From positions 124,001-188,000 of the forward strand of contig JAQTTY010000004.1 of the NCBI GenBank assembly GCA_028710525.1: 64,000 nt of DNA. Reading direction: 5' to 3'. The stretch is from Gallionella sp. GTDB lineage: Bacteria; Pseudomonadota; Gammaproteobacteria; Burkholderiales; Gallionellaceae. The notes under the pieces are model-generated. The model ran no database searches. It was not told where the DNA came from and saw nothing but the letters and a program-made list of their open reading frames with translations. This document shows, piece by piece, positions 41,985 to 50,469 of the stretch; position 1 is the stretch's first letter; every line of letters starts with the position of its first letter. The position numbers and the translations under genes were made by a program.

Positions 41985-42935
41985 CTACCCGCCCGGCATC
42001 ATGCTGCGTGAGAAACCGCTGCGAGAGAACTGGCGTGACCGGTCAAGTTGAGTGGTGATCGCGCTCTGGGTAGGCGAGCTGAAGCCACGATACAGATCGA
42101 AATCGACTACCGACATGCGGATTTCGTGCGCGGCTTCGCCGAATTCGTGGATGAATTCAGCCCAATTCTGAAAGCGGCGGTTCTCGTCTTTCTCCAGAGC
42201 GCGGTGCACCACCGCAACCAATCTGTCCGGTAACTCGCTACGATGGCTGCGTATCGGTTGAGCTGGAAAATTGAGCACCGCAACACGTGCCTCGAATTCG
42301 TTATCGGCGGTGAAACTGTTCTTGCCGGTGAGCAAGCGATATAACGTCGCACCTAAGGAATAGATGTCGGCACGTTCGTCCAGCGGATGACCTTCTAACT
42401 GTTCGGGCGACATATACGCCAAGCTGCCTGCCACCATCGCGCCACTTTGCCCAGTGGCAATCGCGCAACCGAAATCGGTGAGCTTGGCCATACCGTTGGG
42501 CATCCACATGATGTTCTCCGGCTTAACATCTCTATGAACGATGCCCTGTTGAGCCACATGTTGCAGCGCATTGGCGACCTGTTCGATGATGGATAACACA
42601 GTGTTGATGGGTAGCAGCGTGTCACTATATTGGTGCTTATCCAGCGACTCACCTTTGATGTACTCCATCACCGTATAAGGTCCGCTGGGCTCGGTCAGAT
42701 CAGCGCGTATGAAACGCACGATGTTCTTGTGGTCCAGCTTGGGTGCTAGCGCAACCTCGTTGGCCAACAGTCGGCGATAGCCTTCCTTCTTGATCGTCTC
42801 GCGTAATTGCTTGATCGCCACCGAAGCGTAGGTCTGATTGTTGATGGCGAGATAGACATTGGAACTCGCCCCCACGCCGATCTGCTCGACGATGGAGTAA
42901 CGGCCTAAGTGGGTAGGTAGTGGGGAAGTCGCCAT
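41985..42935 (-). CDS. Hanks-type serine/threonine protein kinase
   Basis: A 316-residue soluble eukaryotic-type kinase. The Gly loop is IGVGASSNVYLA, the ATP lysine is in VAIKQL, the catalytic loop is HRDVKPENI, the metal motif is DFG and the activation segment ends SPEQ. All key residues are present, so it should be active. There is no membrane helix or PASTA repeat. The last 45 residues are Ser/Arg-rich and disordered-looking, possibly autophosphorylated. The substrates are unknown; no phosphatase gene is adjacent. Confidence 0.92.
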   Translation of the reverse strand: MATSPLPTHLGRYSIVEQIGVGASSNVYLAINNQTYASVAIKQLRETIKKEGYRRLLANEVALAPKLDHKNIVRFIRADLTEPSGPYTVMEYIKGESLDKHQYSDTLLPINTVLSIIEQVANALQHVAQQGIVHRDVKPENIMWMPNGMAKLTDFGCAIATGQSGAMVAGSLAYMSPEQLEGHPLDERADIYSLGATLYRLLTGKNSFTADNEFEARVAVLNFPAQPIRSHRSELPDRLVAVVHRALEKDENRRFQNWAEFIHEFGEAAHEIRMSVVDFDLYRGFSSPTQSAITTQLDRSRQFSRSGFSRSMMPGG

Positions 42936-42990
42936 CTATGTAAGTATGAACGCGGGAGCGTTTGACAACCAACGGCGCGATAGTTGCAAA

Positions 42991-43842
42991 CTAGCGGAAC
43001 ACGATGGTCTTATTGCCGCACACCAGCACGCGGTCTTCAACGTGGTAGCGCAAGCCGCGCGATAACACAGTCTTCTCGATGTCGCGTCCGTAGCGTACTA
43101 AATCATCAACCGTGTCGCCATGGTCTATGCGCACTGTGTCTTGCTCGATGATGGGGCCTGCATCCAGTTCGTCGGTGACGTAATGGCAGGTTGCGCCTAT
43201 CAATTTCACACCACGCTGGTAGGCTTGGTGATACGGCTTGGCGCCGACAAAGGACGGTAGGAAGCTGTGATGGATATTGATGATGCGGCCAGCGTAGCGG
43301 CGGCACAGTGCGGGCGGCATGATCTGCATGAAGCGCGCCAAGATCATGGTGTCGCCACGATATTCCTCGAACAACGCAGCGATCTTCTCAAACGCGGCAG
43401 CCTTATCCGTTTGCATATCGACATGGATAAACGGGATGCCGTGCCATTCGACGAAGCTGCGCAGGTCATTGTGGTTGGAGATCACACATGGAATGTCCAC
43501 TTGTAACTCACCACTGCGCCAGCGATACAGTAGGTCGTCTAAGCAATGGTCTTGCTTGCTCACCAACAATACCAGTCGTTTCTTGATGGCAGAGTCGGCC
43601 AGCTGCCAGCTCATATTGAACTCGGTCGCCAGCGGTGCGAACAAGCGGCGGAACTCATTCGCATCGAAGGGCAAAGAATCTGCGCGTATCTCTTGGCGCA
43701 TAAAGAAGCGCTCGGCGTCCTGCTCGGTGTGATAACTCGCCTCGACGATGAAGCCGCCGTGTTGTGCGATAAAGCCGCTCACTGCGGCGATGATGCCCGC
43801 GCGATCGGGGCAGGAAATGGTGAGGGTGTAATGATGGGTCAT
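42991..43842 (-). CDS. purU: formyltetrahydrofolate deformylase
   Basis: PurU hydrolyses 10-formyltetrahydrofolate to formate and tetrahydrofolate, balancing one-carbon pools. The ATG at 43842 (MTHHYTLTISCPDRAGIIAAVSGF) fits the family; one four codons earlier is possible. An N-terminal ACT domain (about 1-85) senses Met or Gly in E. coli. The catalytic domain has INIHHSFLPSF and YVTDELDAGPIIEQD, with the Asn, His and Asp needed. It is 283 residues. The gene is on the same strand as the lactonase-like gene. Confidence 0.94.
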   Translation of the reverse strand: MTHHYTLTISCPDRAGIIAAVSGFIAQHGGFIVEASYHTEQDAERFFMRQEIRADSLPFDANEFRRLFAPLATEFNMSWQLADSAIKKRLVLLVSKQDHCLDDLLYRWRSGELQVDIPCVISNHNDLRSFVEWHGIPFIHVDMQTDKAAAFEKIAALFEEYRGDTMILARFMQIMPPALCRRYAGRIINIHHSFLPSFVGAKPYHQAYQRGVKLIGATCHYVTDELDAGPIIEQDTVRIDHGDTVDDLVRYGRDIEKTVLSRGLRYHVEDRVLVCGNKTIVFR

Positions 43843-43912
43843 GCGCCAACTCATAGATAAGGACGCGTGATTCTAACGGATAACGGCAAGACCATCGTAT
43901 CCGTAACCGTTT

Positions 43913-44695
43913 TCACTCGTGGAAGTTGGGGTAGCGTTTCAGTGTGTTGAAGAAGTCTATGTCGTGATTGGGCCAAAGGTCCGCGTGCTCTTCGCGCCCG
44001 AGACGTTTGAGTTTGCGTATGCTTTCTAGGGCCAAGTCGCTGCGTTCGTTCCAGCACAAGCCGGGTGCGATCTCCTGCTCTATATTCTCCGTGAGGTCGG
44101 CAGCATCGCCGCACAGCAGGATGGGCGGGCCTTTGGGCATCTCTAGCCACAGCGACATATGCCCTGCGGTATGGCCGGGTGTGCTGATGGCGCGCACACC
44201 CGGTACCAAATCGTATTCTCCCTGCTTGACCTGCCAAGGATAGTCGCCGGAAAAGTCGGAAGGGAAATAGGCGATGTCTGTACCTGCTTGCGCGGCGGTG
44301 AGCTCGTCCTGTTGCACATGCACCTCGGTACCGCATACATCGCATAAGCCACCGGCATGATCGAAGTGCAAATGACTGAGGAACACCACGTCTATGTCGG
44401 CAGGCGTAAGACCGAGTTGAGCAAGGTGATGGGGCAGTCGCTGTGGCTCCTGCATATCCGGTGCACCGAATGCGAAATTCTCATTCTCGTAATATTGTGC
44501 GCGCAGCTTGGGCGCGGCGATCTTGGCGTAATCACACCCCACATCGAACAGGATACGTCCATTCGTGGTCTCGATAAGATAGGCCAAGATAGGCGCTTGG
44601 ATGATCTGGCCATGACCACGGTCGCGCGTGGAGAGTGACTTGTCATAGCGGTGCGTAGCCGTGAGTAACGGTCTTAATTTCAATACTGCAGTCAT
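43913..44695 (-). CDS. metallo-beta-lactamase-fold hydrolase, AHL lactonase-like
   Basis: A 260-residue MBL-fold enzyme. The dinuclear metal motif is HLHFDH (residues about 109-114), with later ligands in TPGHTAGHMSL, CGDAAD and WPNHD. The N-terminal layout (ILAYLIETTNGRILFDVGCD) and length resemble N-acyl-homoserine lactonases of the AttM/AiiA type, so it may open an acyl-lactone ring. That substrate is inference from family. Its start overlaps the transporter gene by ATGA, and it belongs to a desaturase-transporter-hydrolase operon. Confidence 0.85.
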   Translation of the reverse strand: MTAVLKLRPLLTATHRYDKSLSTRDRGHGQIIQAPILAYLIETTNGRILFDVGCDYAKIAAPKLRAQYYENENFAFGAPDMQEPQRLPHHLAQLGLTPADIDVVFLSHLHFDHAGGLCDVCGTEVHVQQDELTAAQAGTDIAYFPSDFSGDYPWQVKQGEYDLVPGVRAISTPGHTAGHMSLWLEMPKGPPILLCGDAADLTENIEQEIAPGLCWNERSDLALESIRKLKRLGREEHADLWPNHDIDFFNTLKRYPNFHE

Positions 44696-45591
44696 GTTGC
44701 TCGCTCCAAGTCTGTTGTTTCGGTGACTGTTTCCAGTACAGCTGCGGCCAGTATCAAAGAGCCACCGACTGCCTCCTTGATAGTCAGTACTTCACCCCCC
44801 AGCCACACTGCGGAACATACCGCGACCACCAACTCTCCCAGCAGCAGGATAGCGGCACGACCCGCGTCTAGACGCGCCACGCCGTAAAAAGAGATCAGCG
44901 TACCTGGCAAGATCCACAGCAAACCCAGCGCCAACATTCCACTCAACTGTTGGAGATGTAGTGTTTGCAGTGGTCGGTTGTCGAACACTAGAAATACCAA
45001 GGCAATCAGTGCGCAGCCGCCTATCATCGCGGTCGCCCGCACGGAGTCGGTGAGATGATGGCCGACGCGTACCGCCACATTGCTGAGCGCGAACGCCAAG
45101 CCTGAAGAGAGTGCCAGCAGGTCTATCACGGTGAGTGGTGCAGCGAATAACTTGGGTCCACCCAAGGTGGCGGCTAATCCGGCCAAGGCTAGTAACAACG
45201 AGATGAAGCGCAAACGGGTGAAAGCTTCGCCGAGAAAGATACGTGCGGCCAAGATGGTCCAAACCGGTGCGAGGAAGAACAACAGCATCACGCGTACCAC
45301 GCTGCCCTCGGTGAGCGAAGTGACCAGTGCCGCGTTTGCCCAGCCACCCATCAGCGTGATGATCGCCAGCAAGCCTAGTTGGTCGCGCCATTGCTTGAAG
45401 CTGCGCAAAGCGAACGGCAAAAGCAGCAGTGCGGCCAAGCCGTAGGAATAAACTTGAACGATGCTGCCCGAGACACCCATAACGTCGAGTGCCTTGAGCG
45501 GCAACCACAGCAGGCCCCAGAAAAACGCGCCCACCAAAACCGAGGTGATCGCCAAACTGCCACGCGGTAGCGCCACGTCACTAATAGCCAT
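44692..45591 (-). CDS. EamA/DMT-family transporter
   Basis: A 299-residue inner-membrane protein with about ten hydrophobic helices in two repeats (for example VGAFFWGLLWLPLKAL and GTLISFYGVARLDAGRAAILLLGELVVAVCSA), the EamA design. Such proteins usually export amino acids or other small metabolites; the substrate is unknown. It is two bases after the desaturase gene and overlaps the hydrolase gene by four, so the three are one operon. Confidence 0.88.
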   Translation of the reverse strand: MAISDVALPRGSLAITSVLVGAFFWGLLWLPLKALDVMGVSGSIVQVYSYGLAALLLLPFALRSFKQWRDQLGLLAIITLMGGWANAALVTSLTEGSVVRVMLLFFLAPVWTILAARIFLGEAFTRLRFISLLLALAGLAATLGGPKLFAAPLTVIDLLALSSGLAFALSNVAVRVGHHLTDSVRATAMIGGCALIALVFLVFDNRPLQTLHLQQLSGMLALGLLWILPGTLISFYGVARLDAGRAAILLLGELVVAVCSAVWLGGEVLTIKEAVGGSLILAAAVLETVTETTDLERAT

Positions 45592-45593
45592 TT

Positions 45594-46604
45594 CTATACA
45601 GCAGTCAGAAAGGACACTGAAACAGCCCCGATAAAGCCTTCAGCCTTACCGGCAGCGGCATCTACTACGCCATAGTCGTCAGACAGAACGCGGGTGACTC
45701 TATGCGTGTGGAAGGGCCAAAGCAGGCGTGCCATAGGCAAGGTCTGACTAGATGTATTGCCATACAAATGACGATGCAATGCGGGCAATCGATACCAAGC
45801 CACGGCGAGTTGTTGATGATGCGCGTTGTGATAAGAGAAGTTGAGCAGCAACAGATTCAGCAGTGGCCAGCGCTCGCTGAGTAGATTCGAATAAGTGTTG
45901 GCTTGCTCGTAAGCACGGTCACGTACTTTATCCTGTGGAACCTTGTCGCTCTCGAGTATCGCGTAAGCATCGTAGGTATGCTGAAAAGCGTCGGCGAAAC
46001 GCAGCACAGTGACCATGATGAGATAGGCCAGACAGTACAGCAGTGCGGCACGCGGAGAGAAATAGGCCAGAGCAGCAAAGGCGCTCAGCCGTATTGCGAA
46101 GACGATAGCCACGCGCAAACGATCAGCGTGTCGTTCCTTGCGCAGGAAAGGCAGCGCGATGACATAGCTGTGCATCAGCAATTCTATTGCCGGCACATAA
46201 CACCATTCCAGCAGCAACACCGAGCGACGCAGTGGAGTGGGTGCGGCCAGCAGCAGCGCTTTGGTGTCCAAGCTAATGACATCAGCTCGATCTACATGGT
46301 GGCGGATATGCTTATGACGCAGATGTTCATAACGTGCGTAGCAACTGCCAGTGAGCCAGGTCATTAAAGTGCCGGCGCGGGTGTTGTTCACATGGCGCGC
46401 AAAGATGGTGTCGTGCGCGAACTCATGGAACAGATAGGCGGCGATGATGAGCGCATGGGCGAACCAGAGTGTGGCAAGCAATGCCACGATCAGATTGCTG
46501 CTGGTCATCAGCCATAGGCCGATCGCGTAGCCACTCAGGGCATACGTGATGGCAAATAAATTGGGGGTGATACCGTCTTGATAACGAAACAAGCGTGTTT
46601 GCAT
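45594..46604 (-). CDS. membrane fatty acid desaturase-family protein
   Basis: A 336-residue di-iron membrane enzyme. The three histidine boxes are present: HEFAHD near residue 61, HLRHKHIRHH near residue 95 and HNAHHQ near residue 260. Hydrophobic hairpins lie between them. It could be a fatty acid desaturase or a hydroxylase/ketolase of the same fold; the substrate is not clear. It starts the operon with the EamA transporter and MBL hydrolase. Confidence 0.85.
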   Translation of the reverse strand: MQTRLFRYQDGITPNLFAITYALSGYAIGLWLMTSSNLIVALLATLWFAHALIIAAYLFHEFAHDTIFARHVNNTRAGTLMTWLTGSCYARYEHLRHKHIRHHVDRADVISLDTKALLLAAPTPLRRSVLLLEWCYVPAIELLMHSYVIALPFLRKERHADRLRVAIVFAIRLSAFAALAYFSPRAALLYCLAYLIMVTVLRFADAFQHTYDAYAILESDKVPQDKVRDRAYEQANTYSNLLSERWPLLNLLLLNFSYHNAHHQQLAVAWYRLPALHRHLYGNTSSQTLPMARLLWPFHTHRVTRVLSDDYGVVDAAAGKAEGFIGAVSVSFLTAV

Positions 46605-46666
46605 GGTGTTGCCTCTAGGCAGTAAGGCCGCCAGTGCGTTTCCGCAGCGGCGGCCATATCACGCGA

Positions 46667-47644
46667 TTACTTCAAAACTGCTTTCACGAAGCTGTCGTCC
46701 AGTGTGGTCGACACATCGACAGCCTTCTTGATCTGGCCACTCTTGAGCAAGATGCCGTTGATGACTTCGCCGCTGACGAAATAGGACTTGGTGTCCTTGC
46801 CTTTAGCGAATGGCTGCTTCATCTCTTTAGGAGGGATGTTGTACACGCCTTCAAGTTGCACCAAGACTTCCTTACCAGATACACCGATCGCTTTGCCGAT
46901 GATCTCGGAAGCCTCTTTTGGTTTGGCCTTCATATAAGCCAGACCATCCATATAGGCCTTGATCAGACCGGTGATCTCTTTTCCATTCGCTTTGATGTGC
47001 GCATCATCGAACACCAGCACGTCAGCGATCAGACCCGGTGCTTCCTTAGAGGAGTAGATGACGTGAAACTTCTTGCCACCATCCATCGCTAGGATCTGCG
47101 AAACGTTAGGTTCGTAAGTCACACCAGCAGGTACAGCCTTTGAAGCCATCGCTGAAGGGATCGCTTCGGGGGTCATGTTGATCGGATTGATGTCCTTGTC
47201 TGACATACCGTTGACCTTCAGTGCGTATGAAATTAAGAAGTCAGATGGAGACAAAGGTGCATAAGCGACCTTCTTACCCTTTAGATCTTTGATCTTGTTG
47301 ATAGACATATCCGCCAACACAGCATCGCCACCGTTGGAGTAGTCGATGGGCATCACGACTTTAAATGCCTGACCTTGTGCGGCTGCACCGATCACTTGGT
47401 CGTAAGTCATCAATGCACCGTCGGCTGCTTTACCCGTCAAAGCAGAAGGCAGCATCGCGGGATCGGCGAAGGTCTGCAACGACACTTTGAGGTCGTATTT
47501 TTTGTACATGTCCATGCCTTCAGCGACATAGAAAGGTGAGTAGCCTATCCAAGTGGTGAGGGCGATTTTGAGTGGGGTCGCAGCGCCAGCCGATAAAGAG
47601 GCCGAAAGTAACGCTATACCTAAAACGATTTTTTTCAGTTGCAT
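46667..47644 (-). CDS. ABC importer substrate-binding protein of the guanidine cluster
   Basis: A 325-residue periplasmic binding protein of the NitT/TauT (NMT1-like) class, of the type found next to urea or guanidine carboxylase genes. The ATG at 47644 gives a signal peptide (KKIVLGIALLSASLSAGA before ATPL). The ligand-site start LKIALTTWIGYSPFYVAEGMDMYKKYDL is typical. It is the solute receptor for the permease and ATPase at 55.7-57.4 kb, though placed at the far end of the cluster. It has its own sigma-54 promoter and NtrC sites, so it can be made in excess. Guanidine or a derivative is the likely ligand by context. Confidence 0.88.
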   Translation of the reverse strand: MQLKKIVLGIALLSASLSAGAATPLKIALTTWIGYSPFYVAEGMDMYKKYDLKVSLQTFADPAMLPSALTGKAADGALMTYDQVIGAAAQGQAFKVVMPIDYSNGGDAVLADMSINKIKDLKGKKVAYAPLSPSDFLISYALKVNGMSDKDINPINMTPEAIPSAMASKAVPAGVTYEPNVSQILAMDGGKKFHVIYSSKEAPGLIADVLVFDDAHIKANGKEITGLIKAYMDGLAYMKAKPKEASEIIGKAIGVSGKEVLVQLEGVYNIPPKEMKQPFAKGKDTKSYFVSGEVINGILLKSGQIKKAVDVSTTLDDSFVKAVLK

Positions 47645-47717
47645 TTGAAGCTCCTTTACATGGATTGATAGGACGAGGGTTGGAACGACAGACCACCCGA
47701 TACCGCTATGACTAATA

Positions 47718-47733
47718 AGCAGTTTGCGTGCCA
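47718..47733 (-). promoter_or_regulatory. sigma-54 promoter of the binding-protein gene
   Basis: On the minus strand, TGGCACGCAAACTGCT has a perfect -24 box and GG-N10-GC spacing. Transcription would start near 47707, about 62 bases before the ATG. Confidence 0.8.
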
Positions 47734-47786
47734 TGCATCTAAGGCAAGGCGTAGCGCGCTGTTATTGGTGAAAGAGGCACAGGGCT

Positions 47787-47801
47787 GCACTTTGTAAGTG
47801 C
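47787..47801. promoter_or_regulatory. NtrC site proximal to the binding-protein promoter
   Basis: GCACTTTGTAAGTGC is a perfect GCAC-N7-GTGC palindrome, about 61 bp (centre to -24) from the promoter. Confidence 0.82.
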
Positions 47802-47817
47802 GGGAATACGGGTTGAT

Positions 47818-47832
47818 GCACGATGTTGGGAT
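47818..47832. promoter_or_regulatory. degenerate NtrC site distal to the binding-protein promoter
   Basis: GCACGATGTTGGGAT keeps one half-site and is exactly 31 bp from the proximal site, as at the other three promoters. It is weak alone and supported by the spacing. Confidence 0.5.
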
Positions 47833-47840
47833 GGCGTAAC

Positions 47841-48692
47841 TCACAGACGTACGCCTTCCTGCCATCGTTGGAAATGTTGACGCTCGCTGCGCGCCATCCA
47901 TGCGTTGATCTGCTCGAGATCAGCGACGGGTTGCGCGGTGTAAGGCAAAGTATGCAGATAGCCATCTGGGCCGAACTCGGGTGTCATCGTGCAGTGCTTG
48001 CGCCCGCGCGATTGCAGAGATGACCAGATCGTCTCCCAGTAACGCTGATGAGAAGCGAGTGCGGCTGCATATTCGGGTGCGGCCGGATGAGGGACTTGCG
48101 GGCCTTGGTCATAGCCGACACGCGCATGGATATGGTGCGCATGTTTAGCGACTTCGCGCACCGCGTCCATGTCGTCATCTAACTGACGTTCCATCACCAC
48201 CACCCAATGGCTGAAATCACAAGTGAGTCGCAGTTCCGGTAAGCGTTCCAGCGCGGCCAGTGTCACCCAAGGATTGAATAAGGAACGGCTGCGGTGTGTC
48301 TCAAAGCTGCACACGATGTCCATGCCGGTCGCAATCGCTTGCGCCTCACCGAAAAAGTGCACACTTTGCTCCAGCGACCAAGCATCACAGCCGCCGATGA
48401 TGGTCACGAATTCTGGCTGCAATGACTGACCCAGTTGCAGTTGCCGCTCCACATCGGCCAGATGTTGCTGCACCGTGTCATGGCGACGCGGCACATAACC
48501 TCCTGCTGTGACGATCTCTTGGATATAGGACAGCCCGCGCGACTGCAATGCCTCACGCAACTCAGCGCGAGGCAGCCGGTCGGCATTGCCTTCCAGACCG
48601 ACGCAGCCTGAGGCGAGCGCTTGGTCGGCCGCTGCAGTCAGCGGCCCCTGATGGCCCCACAAGGTCTTGTACAGTTGCAACTTCATGCTCAT
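47841..48692 (-). CDS. TIM-barrel protein of unknown function in the guanidine operon
   Basis: A 283-residue protein that looks like a xylose-isomerase-like TIM barrel (sugar phosphate isomerase/epimerase superfamily). Acidic and His residues sit at strand ends: GLEGNADR, CSFETHRSR, LTCDFSHWVV, AHHIHARVGYDQGPQVPHP and TPEFGPDGY. These suggest a metal site. The start at 48692 overlaps the allophanate hydrolase stop as ATGA, so it is translationally coupled to the pathway, yet no step of guanidine degradation needs it. I do not recognise its exact family. It could remove a side product or act on a related guanidino compound. Confidence 0.75.
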   Translation of the reverse strand: MSMKLQLYKTLWGHQGPLTAAADQALASGCVGLEGNADRLPRAELREALQSRGLSYIQEIVTAGGYVPRRHDTVQQHLADVERQLQLGQSLQPEFVTIIGGCDAWSLEQSVHFFGEAQAIATGMDIVCSFETHRSRSLFNPWVTLAALERLPELRLTCDFSHWVVVMERQLDDDMDAVREVAKHAHHIHARVGYDQGPQVPHPAAPEYAAALASHQRYWETIWSSLQSRGRKHCTMTPEFGPDGYLHTLPYTAQPVADLEQINAWMARSERQHFQRWQEGVRL

Positions 48693-50464
48693 ACCCCACG
48701 CTGCGCCAGGAATGCGCGCCAGCCGCCGTGGTGGGTGATGTCTTCGGCATCTTGTGTGGCGTATTGCTCGCACACGAAGCCCAACACGGACGAGCCGTCG
48801 GCCAGCGTCACGGTGCCTATGCCTAACGGTGCGGGGATGCCGGCGACGAAGCTGCCGAACTCATGGGCTGGCATCTCCCACACCTCGACGGCGATGGCGC
48901 GACCTTGTTCACCCGCAGCTACTCGCACCATGCCAGGCCGGTGCGGCGGGCCGCCGGGTAAAGCATAGAAGCGGTAATCTGCGCTGCTGTGCGTGCTCGC
49001 TAATAGATGCGCACCGCGACTGGTGAGCTGGTGATTGAGTGGTAAGCCAGACAGATGTGCGCCACACACTGCCACTTGCACGCGGTCACCTTCCGCCTCT
49101 TGCAGTTGCAAGGTAGAAGCCGATTCCACGCCGCTCTCCCAGCGATAGGCCAGATGCAGCAGAGGGATGTCTTGATGTGCGGGCGCAACCAGCGTGATGC
49201 CAAAGGGCAGGCCATCATCTTGGAAGCCTGCCGGCACAGCCACTGCCGCGCAATCCAGCAGGTTCATAAAGTTGGTGTAGTAGCCCAGATTGGCATTCAG
49301 CTTGATCGGGTCGGCCTGCATCTCGTCTATGCGATAGATGGTCCCAGCGGTTGGCGTGACGAGGCAATCGATGTCGCTCCATACCTTGGCTGCCTGTTTG
49401 CGTAAGACTTCTAGGCGGTACATGCCATCAAAGGCATCGGCAGCGGAGAACTTTTTCGCACCAGCGATGATCTCGCGCACCACGGGGTCGATTGCAGCGG
49501 CGTTGGTATCGAAGAACTGGCGTATCGCGGCATAACGTTCTGCCACCCACGGCCCTTCATAGAGCAAGCGTGCTGATTCAAGAAATGGCGCGAAGTCGAT
49601 CTCGACCGCTATGCCGCCCAAAGCCCGTAGCTTGCTGCGACTCTGTTCAAACAATGCCGCAGCTTGAGTGTTGCCAAAGAACTGCAGTTGTTCGGCACGC
49701 GGCACGCCGAAACGAAAACTTTCGGCATGACCGAAATCGAAGTCGTGGCAATTGCGATGGCGCGAATATTCGTCTTCCGCGTCGTAGTGCGCTGCGACCG
49801 ACAGCACGGTCGCAGCATCGCTGCTGTTGAGCGCGAAGATGGAGACACAATCCAGAGAACGGCAGGCGGGCAGTACACCCCGAGTGGAGAGCCAACCGCG
49901 CGTGGGTTTGACGCCAACCAGATTGTTGAACGCCGCCGGGACGCGGCCCGATCCAGCTGTGTCGGTACCCAGACTGAAACTTACTTGGCCCAGTGCCACG
50001 GACACCGCTGACCCTGAGCTAGAACCGCCAGAGACATAGTCTGAATCGTAGGCGTTACGGCAAGCACCGTGTGGTGTACGCGTGCCGTTCAAGCCGGTGG
50101 CAAACTGGTCGAGATTAGTTTTACCCAGCGGGATCGCGCCCGCCGCGATGAGTCGTTGCACCACGCTGGCATGTTGGCTCGGGGTATGGCTGAACGCCGG
50201 ACATCCCGCCGTGGTGGGTGCACCGGCCAGATCGATGTTGTCTTTGATGGCGAAAGGGATGCCGTATAGCGGGAGTAGTGCAGGGTCTTTCCTTGCTAAT
50301 GCTTCCACATAGTCTTGCAACGCTTCCAGCGACAACACATGCAACCAAGCGTTATGTGTATCTGCCGAGATGAGGCTGTGCAGGTGCCGCATCACTTCCA
50401 TCGGTTGCAAGGTGCCGGACAAGTAGTCGCGGCGCAGACTGTCTATGTCGAGTTCGAGTTTCAT
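48689..50464 (-). CDS. atzF: allophanate hydrolase
   Basis: Allophanate hydrolase cleaves allophanate to ammonia and CO2, the last step of the pathway. The ATG at 50464 (MKLELDIDSLRRDYLSG) gives 591 residues, the usual length. The amidase domain shows the Ser-Ser-Lys set: FAIKDNIDLAG (Lys), VSGGSSSGSAVS (Ser) and GTDTAGSGRVPAA (nucleophile Ser). The C-terminal domain (about 450-591, with GGPPHRPGM) finishes the decarboxylation. It is five bases after the carboxylase gene and overlaps the TIM-barrel gene. Confidence 0.94.
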   Translation of the reverse strand: MKLELDIDSLRRDYLSGTLQPMEVMRHLHSLISADTHNAWLHVLSLEALQDYVEALARKDPALLPLYGIPFAIKDNIDLAGAPTTAGCPAFSHTPSQHASVVQRLIAAGAIPLGKTNLDQFATGLNGTRTPHGACRNAYDSDYVSGGSSSGSAVSVALGQVSFSLGTDTAGSGRVPAAFNNLVGVKPTRGWLSTRGVLPACRSLDCVSIFALNSSDAATVLSVAAHYDAEDEYSRHRNCHDFDFGHAESFRFGVPRAEQLQFFGNTQAAALFEQSRSKLRALGGIAVEIDFAPFLESARLLYEGPWVAERYAAIRQFFDTNAAAIDPVVREIIAGAKKFSAADAFDGMYRLEVLRKQAAKVWSDIDCLVTPTAGTIYRIDEMQADPIKLNANLGYYTNFMNLLDCAAVAVPAGFQDDGLPFGITLVAPAHQDIPLLHLAYRWESGVESASTLQLQEAEGDRVQVAVCGAHLSGLPLNHQLTSRGAHLLASTHSSADYRFYALPGGPPHRPGMVRVAAGEQGRAIAVEVWEMPAHEFGSFVAGIPAPLGIGTVTLADGSSVLGFVCEQYATQDAEDITHHGGWRAFLAQRGV

Positions 50465-50469
50465 CGTGT

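Noticed and set aside
47645..47840. A second guanidine riboswitch before the binding-protein gene
   Set aside because: None of the conserved blocks (CTAGGGTTCCG, GTCCGAGAG, GGGATAAAAGCCCGGG) is present; only the sigma-54 promoter and NtrC boxes are seen.
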